DNA from: an uncultured Prevotellaceae bacterium
Lineage (GTDB): Bacteria; Bacteroidota; Bacteroidia; Bacteroidales; Bacteroidaceae
Length of the DNA: 32,376 nucleotides
Reading direction: 5' to 3'
NCBI GenBank assembly: GCA_902784755.1
Contig: CACZVX010000031.1
Location: forward strand, 1-32,376
Within the stretch, counting starts at the first letter, position 1; every line of letters begins with the position of its first letter. The position numbers were made by a program, and so were the translations under genes. A model generated the notes under the pieces. It saw only the letters and a program-made list of their open reading frames with translations, did not search any database and was not told the DNA's origin. Positions 14,671-22,859 of the stretch are shown here, piece after piece.

Positions 14671-17600
14671 ATGAAATTTTTAAGAATAGCCTTGTTGGCA
14701 GCATTGATGGTAATGGTTAGTCAGAATGCTGAAGCTGTGGAGAGAAAGAAGTATAATTTCAACAGTGAGTGGAGACTTTGTGTGGGGGATTTCCCTAATG
14801 CAGAGAAAGCTGAGTTTGATGACAGTCAATGGCTGCAGGTGACACTTCCTTATGCCTTCAATGGCGATGAGGCTTTCCGTAAGGATATTGTAGACCTGAC
14901 GGATACCATCTGCTGGTATCGCAAAAAGTTTCAGGTTGCAGATTTCAAGTTACAGGAGAATAAGGCATTCATAGAATTTGAGGGAGTACGTCAGGGTGCC
15001 GATTTCTATCTCAACGGGCATCATTTAGGGTTCAGTGAGAATGGCGTGATGGCCAGTGGCTTTGATCTGACACCTTATTTAATAGAAGGGGAGAATGTGA
15101 TAGCTGTGCGTTGTGACAACAGCTGGACCTATCGTTCTCGCCAGTATGAGAGCCGTTATCAATGGAATGACCGCAACTTCAATGCCAATTATGGCGGTAT
15201 CCCGAAGAATGTCTATTTGCATGTGACTGGCAAACTCTATCAGACACTGCCCCTCTATAGTAATCTGGGTACAACGGGAACTTATATCTATGCCACGGAT
15301 TTTGACATTCCAGGACATAAAGCTGTGATTCATGCTGAGTCGGAAGTGAAGAATGAGGGCACCAAGGCTTGCTCTTTCACCTTTGCGGCACGGGTGCTGG
15401 ATACAGAAGGAAAGGAAGTGGCCCGTTTCCATGGAGAACGTGTTACCTTGCAACCAGGTGAAACCCGTCAGGTGAAGGCTTCTGCTCCCGTGGAAGGTTT
15501 ACATTTCTGGTCGTGGGGCTATGGCTATCTCTATACGGTGGAAACTTATTTAACGCAGGATGGAGATGATTCTTCACTCTTCACTCTTCATTCTTCACTC
15601 GACAAAGTAGTAACCCGTACTGGTTTCCGCAAAACTCGCTTTGCTGAAGGAAAGGTGTGGCTCAATGACCGTGTACTGATGATGCATGGCTATGCCCAAC
15701 GTACCAGCAACGAATGGCCTGGAGTGGGTATTTCTGTTCCTGCTTGGTTGAGCGACTATTCTAATGATTTGATGGTGAAGTCAAACGGAAACTTGGTTCG
15801 CTGGATGCACGTGACACCTTGGAAACAGGACATTGAGAGTTGTGACCGTGTAGGACTTATCCAGGCTATGCCTGCCGGTGATGCCGAGAAGGATGTGGAA
15901 GGTCCCCGTTGGTTACAGCGTACTGCCTTGATGCGGGATGCCATTATCTATAACCGCAATAACCCCAGTATCCTGTTCTATGAGAGCGGCAATGAGAGTA
16001 TCAGCCGTGAGCATATGCTGGAGATGAAAGCCATTCGTGATCAGTATGATCCTCATGGTGGACGAGCCATTGGCAGTCGTGAGATGCTTGACATCAATGA
16101 GGCTGAGTACGGCGGTGAGATGCTTTACATCAATAAATCGAAGAAGCACCCCATGTGGGCCATGGAATACTGCCGTGATGAAGGATTGCGTAAATACTGG
16201 GATGCCTACAGTTATCCTTTCCACAAAGAGGGTGACGGACCTCTTTATAGAGGGAAGCCGGCACGTGAATACAATCACAACATGGATGAGTTTGCCGTTG
16301 AAATGGTGCGCCGTTGGTATGACTACTGGCTGGAGCGTCCTGGCACAGGAACCCGTGTTTCCAGTGGAGGTGTGAAGATTGTCTTCTCAGATACCAATAC
16401 CCATCATCGCGGTGAATCAAATTATCGTATGAGTGGTGTCACGGATGCCATGCGTATTCCCAAGGATGCTTTCTTTGCTCATCAGGTGATGTGGAACGGT
16501 TGGGTGGAAAATGAGGCTCAGCAGACCTATATTGTCGGGCATTGGAACTATGGCGCTTCGCTAAATGATCATGGACAAATGATCAATGATAAAGCTCCAG
16601 TCGTAAAGCCGGTCTATGTTGTGAGTACTGCTGACGAGGTGGAACTTTTCTTGAATGGGAAATCACTGGGCAAGGGTAAGCGTGAATATCAGTTCCTGCA
16701 TGTCTTTGATCGTGTTGCCTATGAACCAGGTGTTCTGAAAGCTGTGGGCTCTGATGGTAGCAGTTATCAGATTGAGACGGCAGGTGAACCTTATCAGTTG
16801 AAGTTGACAGCAATGGAGAATCCGGAAGGAACCAAGGCCGACGGGGCTGACATGGTGCTCTATCAAGTGGAAGTACTTGACAAACAAGGCCGTCGTTGTC
16901 CTTTGGATGACCATTTGGTGCATTTCTCCATGTGGGGTGATGGTAAGTGGATTGGAGGAATCGGTACCCGCAACAACAAGGAAATGCAACGTGCTGATGA
17001 AAGTAGCCGTGAAGGTTTGCTTGATGCTGCTGCCACGAAGAATATTTCAGATAATTACGTGGGGGCTTGGAGTCTGCCAGTGGAATGTGGAGTGAATCGG
17101 GTGTTGGTACGCAGTACAGTGCATGCTGGTGAAATAACACTCAGTGCCTATGCGGAAGGATTGAAGCCAGCCTATGTTACGGTGAAGACAAATGCAGTGA
17201 ACACCAAGAATGGACTGAGCCAGGATCTGCCACAACTCACCTTGAAATCCCGTCTTGATCGTGGTGAAACACCACTGACTCCTTCTTATACCCAGCAATC
17301 AGAGGGCGTGAAAGTTGTTGGAGCTAAGGCTGGATTTGACAATGAACATGTTCAGAACAGCTTTGATGACAATGAACTTTCTGAATGGAAGAATGATGGT
17401 AAACTATCTACGGCTTGGATTACCTACCAACTAGAGCGTAAGACGGTGGTTGATGATATCTGTATGAAACTGACAGGCTGGCGTCTGCGTAGCTATCCTT
17501 TGGAGATTTATGCTGGCAAGAAGCTAATCTGGAGCGGTGATACGCCCCGTGGTCTGGGCTATGTTCATCTAAAACCCGGCAATCCTGTTGCAACCAAGGA

Positions 17601-17772
17601 AATAACGATTCGCTTGAAAGGAGCAGGTAAGGACAAGGATGCCTTTGGCGGTATAGTAGAGGTGGCAGAACCCGCAGCAGGGGAACTTGACTTGTTCAAA
17701 GCAAAGAACGGTGGTGACACCAAGAATGAACTGCGCATTGTAGAGGTGGAGTTTCTACATTCCATCAAGTAA
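14671..17772 (+). CDS. Secreted GH2-family glycosidase with C-terminal sugar-binding-like domain
   Basis: Exported or periplasmic beta-glycosidase of family GH2 (beta-galactosidase-like), 1033 residues from the ATG at 14671. That start gives a signal peptide (MKFLRIALLAALMVMV, cleavage near residue 22); the frame is open further upstream but adds no signal. Domains: sugar-binding jelly roll (about 28-190), immunoglobulin-like (about 200-315), TIM barrel (about 320-650) with acid/base Glu442 in GNES and probable nucleophile Glu499 in WAMEY. Further beta domains follow, then a C-terminal F5/8-type (discoidin-like) module (about 895-1030). Residues 300-310 (DSSLFTLHSSL) are encoded by a 33-nt TTCACTC repeat, inserted exactly in frame. 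It has no SusC/D partner next to it; ribD follows with its own promoter. Exact substrate unknown. Confidence 0.9.
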   Translation: MKFLRIALLAALMVMVSQNAEAVERKKYNFNSEWRLCVGDFPNAEKAEFDDSQWLQVTLPYAFNGDEAFRKDIVDLTDTICWYRKKFQVADFKLQENKAFIEFEGVRQGADFYLNGHHLGFSENGVMASGFDLTPYLIEGENVIAVRCDNSWTYRSRQYESRYQWNDRNFNANYGGIPKNVYLHVTGKLYQTLPLYSNLGTTGTYIYATDFDIPGHKAVIHAESEVKNEGTKACSFTFAARVLDTEGKEVARFHGERVTLQPGETRQVKASAPVEGLHFWSWGYGYLYTVETYLTQDGDDSSLFTLHSSLDKVVTRTGFRKTRFAEGKVWLNDRVLMMHGYAQRTSNEWPGVGISVPAWLSDYSNDLMVKSNGNLVRWMHVTPWKQDIESCDRVGLIQAMPAGDAEKDVEGPRWLQRTALMRDAIIYNRNNPSILFYESGNESISREHMLEMKAIRDQYDPHGGRAIGSREMLDINEAEYGGEMLYINKSKKHPMWAMEYCRDEGLRKYWDAYSYPFHKEGDGPLYRGKPAREYNHNMDEFAVEMVRRWYDYWLERPGTGTRVSSGGVKIVFSDTNTHHRGESNYRMSGVTDAMRIPKDAFFAHQVMWNGWVENEAQQTYIVGHWNYGASLNDHGQMINDKAPVVKPVYVVSTADEVELFLNGKSLGKGKREYQFLHVFDRVAYEPGVLKAVGSDGSSYQIETAGEPYQLKLTAMENPEGTKADGADMVLYQVEVLDKQGRRCPLDDHLVHFSMWGDGKWIGGIGTRNNKEMQRADESSREGLLDAAATKNISDNYVGAWSLPVECGVNRVLVRSTVHAGEITLSAYAEGLKPAYVTVKTNAVNTKNGLSQDLPQLTLKSRLDRGETPLTPSYTQQSEGVKVVGAKAGFDNEHVQNSFDDNELSEWKNDGKLSTAWITYQLERKTVVDDICMKLTGWRLRSYPLEIYAGKKLIWSGDTPRGLGYVHLKPGNPVATKEITIRLKGAGKDKDAFGGIVEVAEPAAGELDLFKAKNGGDTKNELRIVEVEFLHSIK
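15568..15600. repeat. In-frame TTCACTC repeat inside the GH2 gene
   Basis: 33 nt matching the array at window positions 1-33 at 31 of 33 positions. It supplies exactly eleven codons (DSSLFTLHSSL, residues 300-310) in the linker between the immunoglobulin-like domain and the catalytic barrel. Its length is a multiple of three, so the frame is kept. Confidence 0.85.
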
Positions 17773-17797
17773 ATTTTAAACATCTATGCCGTAGAAC

Positions 17798-17828
17798 TTT
17801 GATAATCCACGGATTTTGCTTAACTTCG
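17798..17828 (+). promoter_or_regulatory. Probable ribD promoter
   Basis: TTTG at 17798-17801 and TAACTTCG at 17821-17828 (one mismatch to TAnnTTTG) are 19 bp apart. The -7 box ends only 4 bp before the first ATG (17833), so transcription would begin at or just after that codon. This favours a start at 17857 (MYMRRC) or leaderless translation. Confidence 0.5.
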
Positions 17829-17832
17829 CAGC

Positions 17833-18813
17833 ATGAATCAGCAAGAGATTGATGAGATGTATATGAGGCGTTGCCTGCAACTTGCTCGCAATGGTATGCA
17901 GAATGCGAAGCCTAATCCCATGGTGGGTGCGGTCATCGTTGTGCCCAACCCCTCCCCTCGGGGAGGTCAGGAGGGGGTTGGCTCCATCATTGGCGAGGGT
18001 TATCATGTATGTTGTGGTGAAGGCCATGCCGAGGTGAATGCCTTTGCTTCTGTAAGGCCTGAAGATGAACCGCTGCTCAAAGATGCCACCATTTATGTTT
18101 CATTGGAACCCTGTGCCCACTATGGCAAGACGCCTCCTTGCTGTGACCTTATTATAAAGAAAGGTGTAAAGCGGTGTGTGGTTGGCTGCGTAGACCCATT
18201 TGCCAAAGTGCAGGGACGTGGCATACAGAAGATTCGCGAAGCTGGTATTGAGGTGACGGTTGGCGTATTGGAAAAGGAATGTAAGGCCTTGAACAAGTGT
18301 TTCTTCACTTACCACGAGAAACATCGTCCCTTTATCTTATTGAAATGGGCCCAGACAGAAAATGGTTTTATCGACAATCAAGGTAAAGCCTTAGCTATCT
18401 CTACGCCTTATACCAAGATGCTTGTCCACAAACTCCGTTCCGAATATGATGCCATTCTTGTCGGACGTGTCACAGATGAACGGGAACATCCTCAACTGAA
18501 TGTGCGGGAGTGGTGTGGGAAGAATCCGAAGAGGATGGTGTTGGGATCCACCCTCAATCCTTCCCGAGGGGAGGGAAGTTTGAATACGCTTCTTACTTCT
18601 TTATATCAAGACGGAATCCAGTCTATAATGGTGGAGGGAGGACGAAAGACGCTTCAGTCTTTTATCGATGCTGGCTTATGGGATGAAATCCGCGTGGAGA
18701 CGGCTCCCATGACGGTTGCGGAGGGAACTCCTGCCCCACAACTGCCTATGGATGCACGCCTATATCAGCAAGAAGAATGGGAAGGTAACATTCTCTGTTG
18801 GTATTCCAGATAG
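17833..18813 (+). CDS. ribD: Bifunctional pyrimidine deaminase/reductase of riboflavin synthesis
   Basis: Deaminates and then reduces the pyrimidine intermediate of riboflavin synthesis. The N-terminal deaminase domain has the zinc motif HAEVNAF (residues 64-70) with EPCAHYGKTPPCC further on, and NPMVGA near residue 32. The reductase domain has the NADPH-contact regions LLKWAQTENGFI and SIMVEGGRKTLQSFIDAGLW. Two repeats interrupt it: a 37-nt palindrome gives PNPSPRGGQEGVG (38-50) in a strand turn before IIGEGYH, and a second palindrome gives NPSRGEG where the reductase domain is shorter than in relatives. A promoter-like sequence lies so close to the first ATG that the true start may be 17857. 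At 326 residues it is somewhat short. Convergent with the CotH-like gene. Confidence 0.93.
   Translation: MNQQEIDEMYMRRCLQLARNGMQNAKPNPMVGAVIVVPNPSPRGGQEGVGSIIGEGYHVCCGEGHAEVNAFASVRPEDEPLLKDATIYVSLEPCAHYGKTPPCCDLIIKKGVKRCVVGCVDPFAKVQGRGIQKIREAGIEVTVGVLEKECKALNKCFFTYHEKHRPFILLKWAQTENGFIDNQGKALAISTPYTKMLVHKLRSEYDAILVGRVTDEREHPQLNVREWCGKNPKRMVLGSTLNPSRGEGSLNTLLTSLYQDGIQSIMVEGGRKTLQSFIDAGLWDEIRVETAPMTVAEGTPAPQLPMDARLYQQEEWEGNILCWYSR
17945..17981. repeat. 37-nt nested palindrome inserted in frame in ribD
   Basis: Inner palindrome CTCCCC-TC-GGGGAG within outer arms CCAACCCCTCC and GGAGGGGGTTGG. It encodes thirteen residues (PNPSPRGGQEGVG) between conserved AVIV and IIGEGYH of the deaminase domain, where relatives have only a short turn. 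It belongs to the CCCTCCC/GGGAGGG family found at 3305, 12221, 18560 and 29746. Confidence 0.8.
18560..18578. repeat. CTTCCC palindrome in the ribD reductase domain
   Basis: CTTCCC and GGGAAG flank GAGGGGA. It encodes part of NPSRGEGSLNT, where other RibD proteins carry a longer segment. Same family as the palindrome at 17945-17981. Confidence 0.6.
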
Positions 18814-18852
18814 TTTACCTTCCCATTCATCTGTGGTATAAATATATTAATA

Positions 18853-20715
18853 TTACTTAATGGTTATGCGGCGGGTTGTCTGTCCCTGACGAACAATGTA
18901 GATACCCGGTGGAAGCGCGTTCATGTCGTGACCAGCCAGCTGTCCACTCAGTGAGAATACATCATAGGGAAGATTCCCGTTAATGGCTGCGGAAGTGTGT
19001 TCCATCACACCCTCGATAGCATTCACATAAGTATAGCCAAACTTCTTGTCAATCCAGGCCACACGCTCTTTGAGGAATTTGCGTACATTCTCCACCTCAG
19101 CAGCATAACTTCCCAATGCCTGTGGATTCATATGAACATTCTGGTTGAGAATGGGCCAGCGCAGGAAGTTGAGTTGCTGAGATTGTTGCAACTCCTCCGC
19201 ATAAGCATCAATTGTAGCTGATAAACTCTCCTCGGTAAGACCCTTCTGGCGTACTTCATCCCAAATGTCATACAACTGTTTACGTGCATTCGCATTGTAA
19301 ACAACAATTCTGTCCACAAAGTCTTTCATATTGCCGGCACAGCTGCCGCCACTGCGATAGATATAGTCTGACTTACTATTGATAGGAAAGGTGCGGTAGT
19401 CATTTTCGAAAGCAATGTCAAAGTCCCAGACGGGGCCGGTATAGATGATGTCGCTGTCGCGATCCTTATACATATATACACTCCAATAAGTATCCGTATT
19501 ACCCGAAAGTTCTCCAACAAGGAAATGACGCAAGAAGGTGTTCAGATCGAGATATTGAATCCAATTTGCTTCCATCTTGTTGAAATAGTTCTTGATATAA
19601 GCACTTTGCTCTGGAACAATCTCGTCATCGTCAGGTGACTTAATGGTGACAGGGTTGCCTTTATTTGAGTTAAACCATGAGGTTTCATCGTAAGCATAGG
19701 CATCCACTTCAATGAGATAGCCTCCTGTAAGGGCCGGACCACTGATGTCTGTGGGCTCCATTTCGGTTATGTTCACTCGATTCTTATTCACTTCCACTTG
19801 GTCGCAGAGTTGGTAACATCCTTTGTATTCACCGTTGAGCAATACGTCAACCGCCCTTCCGTAAGGCGTATAAGGCATTTCCATACGTTGACTGAGATTG
19901 AAAGCCAACAAGTTACGCATGAGGGTCTTGTCACCGTAGTTGTTGAGAAGCGTCCATTTCTTGGCTTTGGCAGGAGCGTCCAACACCCGTTGCTTACTTT
20001 CAAACTTGATACGATAAGGCTTCTTGGGGAAAGTGCGTGAGACATTTCCACGCTCACGGACTCCTCCTGGTTCAGATAGTATTTTTGTGCCGTTGTCACT
20101 GATGATGGTTACCTGTGACGATATATCATTTTCCTTGTCGTAGGGAATCTCTCCATTCAAGGTGTGGATACTCACCGTAGGAAGATTGGTAAGTTGAGCC
20201 AGATGGGAATCATCGCCTTCACCAGCATGACCGTAAAACTCCAGTTCTGCAATATTGCAACGGGCATCTGCAGGACCAATATAACGCACATAACGGAATC
20301 CACGGGAACAGGTGACATCAGCCTGTGACATCACGCCAATGGTGCCTTGTTCGGTAATGATATAGAGTGGCAGCGCATCCATAAAGTCCTCGCGGTTGGA
20401 GCCTTCAAAGACACCCAATTGTACACGCTTGGGTCCCAGACCATCATTACGGGGCATCCAGCCTACCTTTGTGATGATGTGTGGAGAACCCAGGTCAAGG
20501 CCAGTCCAAGTGTAGTTTCGCTCATAAGAAGCGAAGAAAGTATTAGGATTCCCGTCAAAGGCTTTTTCACGGCTGTTGACAGTGGTGGATTGTTGTCCAT
20601 TGCTATAGTCCACAGATTCCAAGGTGCCTATAACAGTTCCTGAAAGTTTTTCGTCGGCATTGGCCCACAAAGGAATACATGCCAACATTCCCATAAAAAA
20701 TAATTTTACGTTCAT
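18853..20715 (-). CDS. Secreted CotH-kinase-like protein with probable type IX secretion signal
   Basis: A 620-residue exported protein. Order of parts: Sec signal peptide (about 1-20); discoidin-like F5/8 module (about 30-165) with the WTGLDLG and LEFYG strands; CotH-type kinase domain (about 178-480) with GGVRERGN at 218-224, KKPYRIKF, the LMRNLLAF helix and VWDFDIAFEND; a helical stretch; and a C-terminal segment of about 40 residues (FSLSGQLAGHDMNALPPGIYIVRQGQTTRRITIK in part) like a type IX secretion sorting domain. CotH proteins phosphorylate other secreted proteins in spores, but the role in Bacteroidota is unknown. It lies 64 bp downstream of the RNase H gene with no separate promoter seen, so it may share that transcript. 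Convergent with ribD, with no terminator in the 39-bp gap. Confidence 0.88.
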   Translation of the reverse strand: MNVKLFFMGMLACIPLWANADEKLSGTVIGTLESVDYSNGQQSTTVNSREKAFDGNPNTFFASYERNYTWTGLDLGSPHIITKVGWMPRNDGLGPKRVQLGVFEGSNREDFMDALPLYIITEQGTIGVMSQADVTCSRGFRYVRYIGPADARCNIAELEFYGHAGEGDDSHLAQLTNLPTVSIHTLNGEIPYDKENDISSQVTIISDNGTKILSEPGGVRERGNVSRTFPKKPYRIKFESKQRVLDAPAKAKKWTLLNNYGDKTLMRNLLAFNLSQRMEMPYTPYGRAVDVLLNGEYKGCYQLCDQVEVNKNRVNITEMEPTDISGPALTGGYLIEVDAYAYDETSWFNSNKGNPVTIKSPDDDEIVPEQSAYIKNYFNKMEANWIQYLDLNTFLRHFLVGELSGNTDTYWSVYMYKDRDSDIIYTGPVWDFDIAFENDYRTFPINSKSDYIYRSGGSCAGNMKDFVDRIVVYNANARKQLYDIWDEVRQKGLTEESLSATIDAYAEELQQSQQLNFLRWPILNQNVHMNPQALGSYAAEVENVRKFLKERVAWIDKKFGYTYVNAIEGVMEHTSAAINGNLPYDVFSLSGQLAGHDMNALPPGIYIVRQGQTTRRITIK

Positions 20716-20779
20716 GAATTTTGATAATGAGTAATGAATGATAGTTTATAGAAGATCTCTATCTTCCAGTATTTCTTTT

Positions 20780-21250
20780 TTATTTACGTCCGAAATCAGC
20801 TGGAATTTCGCCCCATTTCGATGTCTCCCACTTGATGATGGGATTGCGGAAGTTATGAGTGGCCAGCCAGTTTTCGGCTCTTTCGATAATCTGATACAAA
20901 GACTCTGTTTCGGGTGTACGCTCCAATTTTGTCTTGCATTTGCGCTTGTTAACCCAGAGAATGGCATTGTAGGAATCACTATAGATGGTCTTATCGAAAA
21001 GACCTTGATTCCAACAGAGAGCCAAGGCATGGACAATGGCCAGGAACTCACCGATATTATTTGTTCCCTTCATGGGACCAAAGTGAAAGACGCGTGCACC
21101 AGTCTGAAGATCAATGCACTGGTATTCCATGGGTCCCGGATTACCACTACAGCCGGCATCCACCGCCCATGCATCTGCCTTCACCTCAAGTGGCAGGGGA
21201 AGCACGGTGTCGTGGCGGTAATCTGGAGGATTCTGTAAACTGGTATCCAT
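20780..21250 (-). CDS. Ribonuclease H type 1
   Basis: Removes RNA from RNA-DNA hybrids. The 156-residue product has the RNase HI active site: Asp31 in VDAGCSGNPG, Glu68 in GEFLAI, Asp92 in YSDSYNA and Asp152 in the PADFGRK tail. The segment AWAVDAGCSGNPGPMEYQ matches bacterial RNase H domains that lack the hybrid-binding N-terminus. A TATCTTTG -7 box lies at plus 21261-21268. The 30 residues before Asp31 are a poorly conserved extension. The CotH-like gene follows on the same strand. Confidence 0.9.
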   Translation of the reverse strand: MDTSLQNPPDYRHDTVLPLPLEVKADAWAVDAGCSGNPGPMEYQCIDLQTGARVFHFGPMKGTNNIGEFLAIVHALALCWNQGLFDKTIYSDSYNAILWVNKRKCKTKLERTPETESLYQIIERAENWLATHNFRNPIIKWETSKWGEIPADFGRK

Positions 21251-21260
21251 AATCAGGATG

Positions 21261-21268
21261 CAAAGATA
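21261..21268 (-). promoter_or_regulatory. RNase H -7 box
   Basis: TATCTTTG on the minus strand, 10 bp before the start codon; no TTTG at the expected -33 distance. A very short leader is implied. Confidence 0.4.
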
Positions 21269-21402
21269 AGCACTTTTCCTGAAACGTCAGCATGTTTCAC
21301 TGTTTTTTTTGTTGACGACCATTTCTGAAAGAAACAATCATCCATTGTGCAAACGATTTCTTGACAACGGTAACATAAATTATTGTCTGTCAGATGTAAA
21401 AT

Positions 21403-21423
21403 GGAAAATTTTCCTTATCTTTG
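21403..21423 (+). promoter_or_regulatory. GH13 -7 box with overlapping palindrome
   Basis: TATCTTTG at 21416-21423 is an exact -7 box. Immediately before it, at 21403-21414, is the perfect 12-bp palindrome GGAAAATTTTCC, which would lie between the -33 and -7 positions. No TTTG occurs at the expected -33 distance, so an activator or repressor at the palindrome may control this promoter. Confidence 0.55.
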
Positions 21424-21453
21424 TCACGAAAATTCAGTATAAACAAAAAATCT

Positions 21454-22785
21454 ATGAAAATGAGAAAGCTATTGCTCTTCATCGGTATGGCCAGTGTGCT
21501 GCTGGCTTGTAAGCCTGGTTCTCGGACGGAGGAAGCTTTTGTCTTGCCTGATCCCGCTGATATCGTGATGTATCAGGTGAACCCCCGTGTGTTTGCTCCT
21601 GATCATTCTCTGAATGCGGTGGCCGCCCGCATTGATTCCATCAAAGCTTTAGGCGTGAATGTTATCTGGGTGATGCCCATCAGTCCCATTGGTGTGGAGA
21701 AAGGAAAAAATTCTCCCTATTGTATCAAGGACTACAAAGACATTGCTCCTGAATTCGGAACGTTGGAAGATTTCAAGAATCTTTCAAAGGCCTGTCATGA
21801 GCGGGGAATGGGAATCATACTTGACTGGGTGGCCAACCATACGGCTTGGGATCATCCTTGGCTCAAAGAACATCCCGATTGGTACACCCATGATGCAAAA
21901 ACCGATACCATTATTCATCCACGTCCCTGGGATTGGCTGGATGTGGCAGACTTGAATTATGACAACAAGGAAATGCGTGCTGCCATGATTGATGCCATGA
22001 AGTTCTGGATTGTGGAGGAAGGACTTGATGGGTTCCGTTGTGATGTGGCTGACGGTGTGCCTGCCGATTTCTGGAAGGAAGCCATCGATACCCTCCGTGC
22101 TGCTGCCGGTAATCGTAAGATTGTGATGCTGGCTGAGGGTAAGCGTGTGGACAACTTTACCGTTGGTGGCTTTGACTTGAACTATGGTTGGGACTACAAG
22201 GATTCACTCGTGAATGTGTTCAATAAGGGCTATAGTGCAGAGAATCTGTTCAAGGCTGACAAGGCGGAATACGATAGTCTGCCGGCAGGAAAAGTCAAGA
22301 TGCGCTTTACTACCAATCACGACCATTCCACCATTGCCACTCCGGTGAAGGAATTTACCAATGAACGGGGTTCCATGGCTGCTTATGTAGCCACTATCTT
22401 CCCTCATGGAGGAGCCCTTGTCTACGGTTCCCAGGAAGTGGGTTATCCTGATCCCATCAACTTCTTTAAATATGTACCGGTGGATTGGACTGCTAATGCT
22501 GGTCTTTATCAGGAGTATCAGCATCTGATCAGTCTTTACAACAAGTATCCGGCTTTGAGAAAAGGTGAGATGACGGCTTATCCCAATAAGGACATCATGT
22601 TGTTCCAGAAACAAGACAGTGAAGACAGGTTCCTGATTGCCGTGAATGTTCGTAATGAGGAGAAGTCAATGGAACTGCCTTCATCATGGGCCGGACAGAA
22701 AGTGACGAATCTATATGGTAATGCCGAGGAGACATTGGGAGAGACCTTAACTCTCAAGCCATTTGAATATAAGATTCTGAAATAG
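21454..22785 (+). CDS. GH13 alpha-amylase-family lipoprotein
   Basis: Surface or periplasmic starch/alpha-glucan-active enzyme, 443 residues from the ATG at 21454. The start upstream at 21421 is a TTG inside the promoter and is rejected. Signal: MKMRKLLLFIGMASVLLAC with the lipid-modified cysteine at residue 19. The TIM barrel carries the four GH13 regions: DWVANH at 124-129, GFRCDVAD at 193-200 (nucleophile Asp197), the acid/base Glu228 in MLAEG, and NHD at 288-290. The C-terminal beta domain ends near NLYGNAEETLGE. It is single and followed by a strong terminator. It could supply sugars to the SusC/D system but is far from it. Confidence 0.93.
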   Translation: MKMRKLLLFIGMASVLLACKPGSRTEEAFVLPDPADIVMYQVNPRVFAPDHSLNAVAARIDSIKALGVNVIWVMPISPIGVEKGKNSPYCIKDYKDIAPEFGTLEDFKNLSKACHERGMGIILDWVANHTAWDHPWLKEHPDWYTHDAKTDTIIHPRPWDWLDVADLNYDNKEMRAAMIDAMKFWIVEEGLDGFRCDVADGVPADFWKEAIDTLRAAAGNRKIVMLAEGKRVDNFTVGGFDLNYGWDYKDSLVNVFNKGYSAENLFKADKAEYDSLPAGKVKMRFTTNHDHSTIATPVKEFTNERGSMAAYVATIFPHGGALVYGSQEVGYPDPINFFKYVPVDWTANAGLYQEYQHLISLYNKYPALRKGEMTAYPNKDIMLFQKQDSEDRFLIAVNVRNEEKSMELPSSWAGQKVTNLYGNAEETLGETLTLKPFEYKILK

Positions 22786-22802
22786 AGAAGAATTCATCAT
22801 AG

Positions 22803-22838
22803 AAAAAGTGGTTAGACGTTGAGCCTAACCACTTTTTT
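22803..22838. terminator. Bidirectional terminator between GH13 and argS
   Basis: A 13-bp perfect stem, AAAAAGTGGTTAG and CTAACCACTTTTT, with a 9-nt loop and T-runs on both strands, lies 17 bp after the GH13 stop and 22 bp before the argS stop. It can serve both convergent genes. Confidence 0.95.
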
Positions 22839-22859
22839 GTTTCTAACGAGCATTGCTGA

